Of a stretch of DNA of 64,000 nt, positions 62,222 to 64,000 are shown piece after piece (the first letter of the stretch is position 1; every line of letters starts with the position of its first letter). The notes below the pieces were generated by a model, which was not told the origin of the DNA, ran no database searches, and saw only the letters and a list, made by a program, of their open reading frames with translations. Source of the DNA: Myxococcales bacterium (GTDB taxonomy: Bacteria > Myxococcota_A > Polyangia > Palsa-1104 > JAEUJZ01); NCBI GenBank assembly GCA_016794365.1, contig JAEUKB010000028.1:62001-126000 (forward strand), given 5' to 3'. The position numbers and the translations under genes were made by a program.

Positions 62222-64000
62222 TTACGGCTTCACGACGCGAATCTTTCCACCTGCGGATCGCGCCATCACGCTGCGGTCATACATGCTTTCCCCTTGCAGC
62301 GGCGGAACCGCAAAGCTGCCCGCGTTGGTCGCTCGGATCGCATAGACAAACTCGACCACTTCGCTACCGACGCTGCCGTAGAGCACCACACGATCTTCGC
62401 GCACGTCGCCATACTCGGGCGTCCACGTCGAGCCAGCCTTCACAATCGGAAGCTGCGCCGGAGCCGCCGAGGTCTTGCGTGCCGAGCGTGACTCATGCTC
62501 TCCGCTGTCGCCATCGCCACCTTCGCCGTCGCCCCCTTCATGGCTGCCTTCATCATCGCTGTCTCTATCGGGCCTGCTGTTTTCGTCGCTGTCATCCGAA
62601 TCGCTGTCGCTCGATTCCTCGGGCGGGCTCACCACCACCTCGAAGCCACCGGGCAGAAGGTCCACAATCGCCAGGTTGTACAGCTGCGAGCCCTTCACCA
62701 AGCTGCGCAGCTTGATGTGAACCTCGGCCTCTTCGCCCAGCTTCAGCTCTTTGATTGGCTTTCCGTCGGCACCCACGATCTCGCGCAGCACTTCCAGCTT
62801 CTGCTTGACCACATCGGTCGAGACGCGCTGATCGTATCCCGACTGCGTCACCTGATAGAACGTCCGCAGCGGACTGCTCGACGAGATCAGCAGCTTGCGC
62901 GCGTCCGCCGAGAAGCTCACTTGCGGCAACAGTCCCGTCGGAAGACTGAGCGTCTTTTGCGCTCCCGACGACGGAACCTCGATGATCGAGAGCTGACTGA
63001 CATCGGTCTGATCCTGCGCAAGCTGCGCGTATGCATCGAACGCCAAGATCAGATACGCCGACGACAGCGTGTTGTAACGACCCTTGCTGATCGCATCGAC
63101 CAGCGACAGCAACGTATCTGGACCCAGGCTCTTTACGCGATCCGGGAAGTGCCGCGCCATGATGTACAGCGCTTGCGCGTCGCGAATCAGCGGATCGTAG
63201 TAGTTCTGATAGTCCGTCGCGCTGTCCTTGACCTGTCCGAGGCTGACGCTGCCAATGATCCGCTGCGCATCCCGCGTCTGTTTCAGAAGCTGTAGCGTCG
63301 CTGCCAGATAGATTCCGGCCAGATCTTCGCCCCAGTTTTTGTACTGTCCTTCGAGCCGCTTGCGCACGCTCATCGCTGCTTGCGTCGTCACCACGCCCGA
63401 GCGCGTCAGCAAATACACCGCGTAAGCGCGCACTCGCTCCTCGGACAGCGAGCTGGTTTCCCGCGCCACAAGCTGGTTCAAAAACTCCTGGCTCTTTTTG
63501 ATGAGCTCCGGCGGAACCGGCAGCCCGCGCTCCTTCGCTTCCAGCAAAAAGTGCGTCGCATACACCGACGCGAAGTCATGAACCTGATTCGGGTTCGCCC
63601 ACAACCCGAAGCCTCCGTCGTCGTTCTGACGAGAACGCAGCGTCGCAATGATGTTCTGGAAGCTCAGCTCCGCCGCGTCTGCCTTGATCCCAAACTCAGG
63701 ACGCGCGCGACCGACGAGCGCCGGAATCGCCTGACTCACCTGCTGCTCGGTACAGCCATGCGGAAACTTTTCCAGATACTGCGCCAGTCCTTGCGACAGC
63801 CCGAGCGGCAGCGGAGCAATTCCCGCCGACAAGATCCGGTATTCCGCAAACAGCTCACGCGGCACCGCCACCTGCGTCCGTCCCCCACCCGGCGGCAAGT
63901 GTCCAACCTGCGTCGTCGTGTACAGCGGCGCTGCCGGACGCACCGACAGATCCACCGAATACTTGCCCGACTTGCCTCCGAGCGACGCGACAAACGTCAG
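62222..64000 (-). CDS. Bacterial alpha-2-macroglobulin family protein, C-terminal part (5' truncated by window edge)
   Basis: The frame is open through base 64000, so this is the C-terminal part (about 592 residues) of a larger protein. It has the thioester motif HGCTEQQ (Cys near 63754) and the following helical domain (FGLWANPNQVHDFASVYATHFLL), as in bacterial macroglobulins that trap proteases by covalent capture. Near the C-terminus an unusual acidic Asp/Ser/Glu segment (about 60 residues from ESSDSDSDD on) interrupts the last domain. It probably lies in the periplasm or at the outer membrane. Family assignment is good; the missing N-terminus prevents subtype naming. Confidence 0.85.
   Translation of the reverse strand: MTFVASLGGKSGKYSVDLSVRPAAPLYTTTQVGHLPPGGGRTQVAVPRELFAEYRILSAGIAPLPLGLSQGLAQYLEKFPHGCTEQQVSQAIPALVGRARPEFGIKADAAELSFQNIIATLRSRQNDDGGFGLWANPNQVHDFASVYATHFLLEAKERGLPVPPELIKKSQEFLNQLVARETSSLSEERVRAYAVYLLTRSGVVTTQAAMSVRKRLEGQYKNWGEDLAGIYLAATLQLLKQTRDAQRIIGSVSLGQVKDSATDYQNYYDPLIRDAQALYIMARHFPDRVKSLGPDTLLSLVDAISKGRYNTLSSAYLILAFDAYAQLAQDQTDVSQLSIIEVPSSGAQKTLSLPTGLLPQVSFSADARKLLISSSSPLRTFYQVTQSGYDQRVSTDVVKQKLEVLREIVGADGKPIKELKLGEEAEVHIKLRSLVKGSQLYNLAIVDLLPGGFEVVVSPPEESSDSDSDDSDENSRPDRDSDDEGSHEGGDGEGGDGDSGEHESRSARKTSAAPAQLPIVKAGSTWTPEYGDVREDRVVLYGSVGSEVVEFVYAIRATNAGSFAVPPLQGESMYDRSVMARSAGGKIRVVKP

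Overview
The window is a 64-kb, GC-rich, gene-dense chromosomal segment from what is most likely a member of the Myxococcota. The evidence is a MYXO-CTERM-like anchor (23187-26393), an AgmX/PglI-type domain in a lipoprotein (10909-11256), a golvesin-like C-terminal domain (49491-51056), a lipoprotein with LATPDLA-type repeats (52063-53175), FHA and Hanks-type kinase proteins, thrombospondin-type-3 OmpA repeats, and an oxidosqualene-type cyclase. About half of the genes encode lipoproteins, outer-membrane or periplasmic proteins, which suggests a complex envelope. No rRNA, tRNA, CRISPR array, integrase or transposase was recognised.

Layout. 1-9.4 kb: the end of an AraC regulator, an RdgC-like protein split over two genes, small envelope proteins, a Cys-rich lipoprotein behind a TPR protein, and glutamate-cysteine ligase coupled to an RtcB RNA ligase, then a stand-alone helicase N-domain. 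9.6-13.8 kb: a GT4 glycosyltransferase, an AgmX-like lipoprotein, XseB and an FHA protein. 13.9-17.7 kb: an amino-acid permease followed by queA and tgt in one tight operon. 17.7-20.8 kb: an RloA/RloB (AbiL-like) ATPase-nuclease pair, a candidate defence cassette. It is bracketed by a 128-bp inverted-repeat element on one side and a decaying 42-bp-period tandem array on the other. 20.8-23.1 kb: a KamA-family radical SAM enzyme plus a methyltransferase. 23.2-31 kb: a large ASH-repeat surface protein, a YihQ-like GH31 glycosidase, and an oxidosqualene-cyclase-type triterpene cyclase whose end overlaps the GH31 start. 31-36.3 kb: a pseudo-M16 peptidase and two lipoproteins.

36.4-45.4 kb is the most unusual block: ten genes on the minus strand, most abutting or overlapping. 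They encode a coiled-coil protein, a PspA/ESCRT-III-family protein, a substrate-binding protein fused to an OmpA peptidoglycan-binding domain, an ABC permease and ATPase, a membrane coiled-coil protein, a Ycf46-like AAA+ ATPase, a TerB-like protein and two small zinc-ribbon proteins. I infer an envelope-associated machine that combines an importer with membrane remodelling or stress response. Its substrate is unknown.

45.6-64 kb: a small barrel-like protein, an active/inactive M16 peptidase pair, an amidase with a TolB-like propeller, a DLA-repeat lipoprotein, a Ser/Thr kinase with a long insert in its activation segment, glyA, a HEAT/TPR membrane protein, a UbiB-family kinase, an OmpA/TSP3 protein, and the C-terminal part of a bacterial alpha-2-macroglobulin that runs off the window.

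All calls come from reading the sequence. No database search was run, and start codons were moved inward where a Shine-Dalgarno site, signal peptide or family alignment favoured it.
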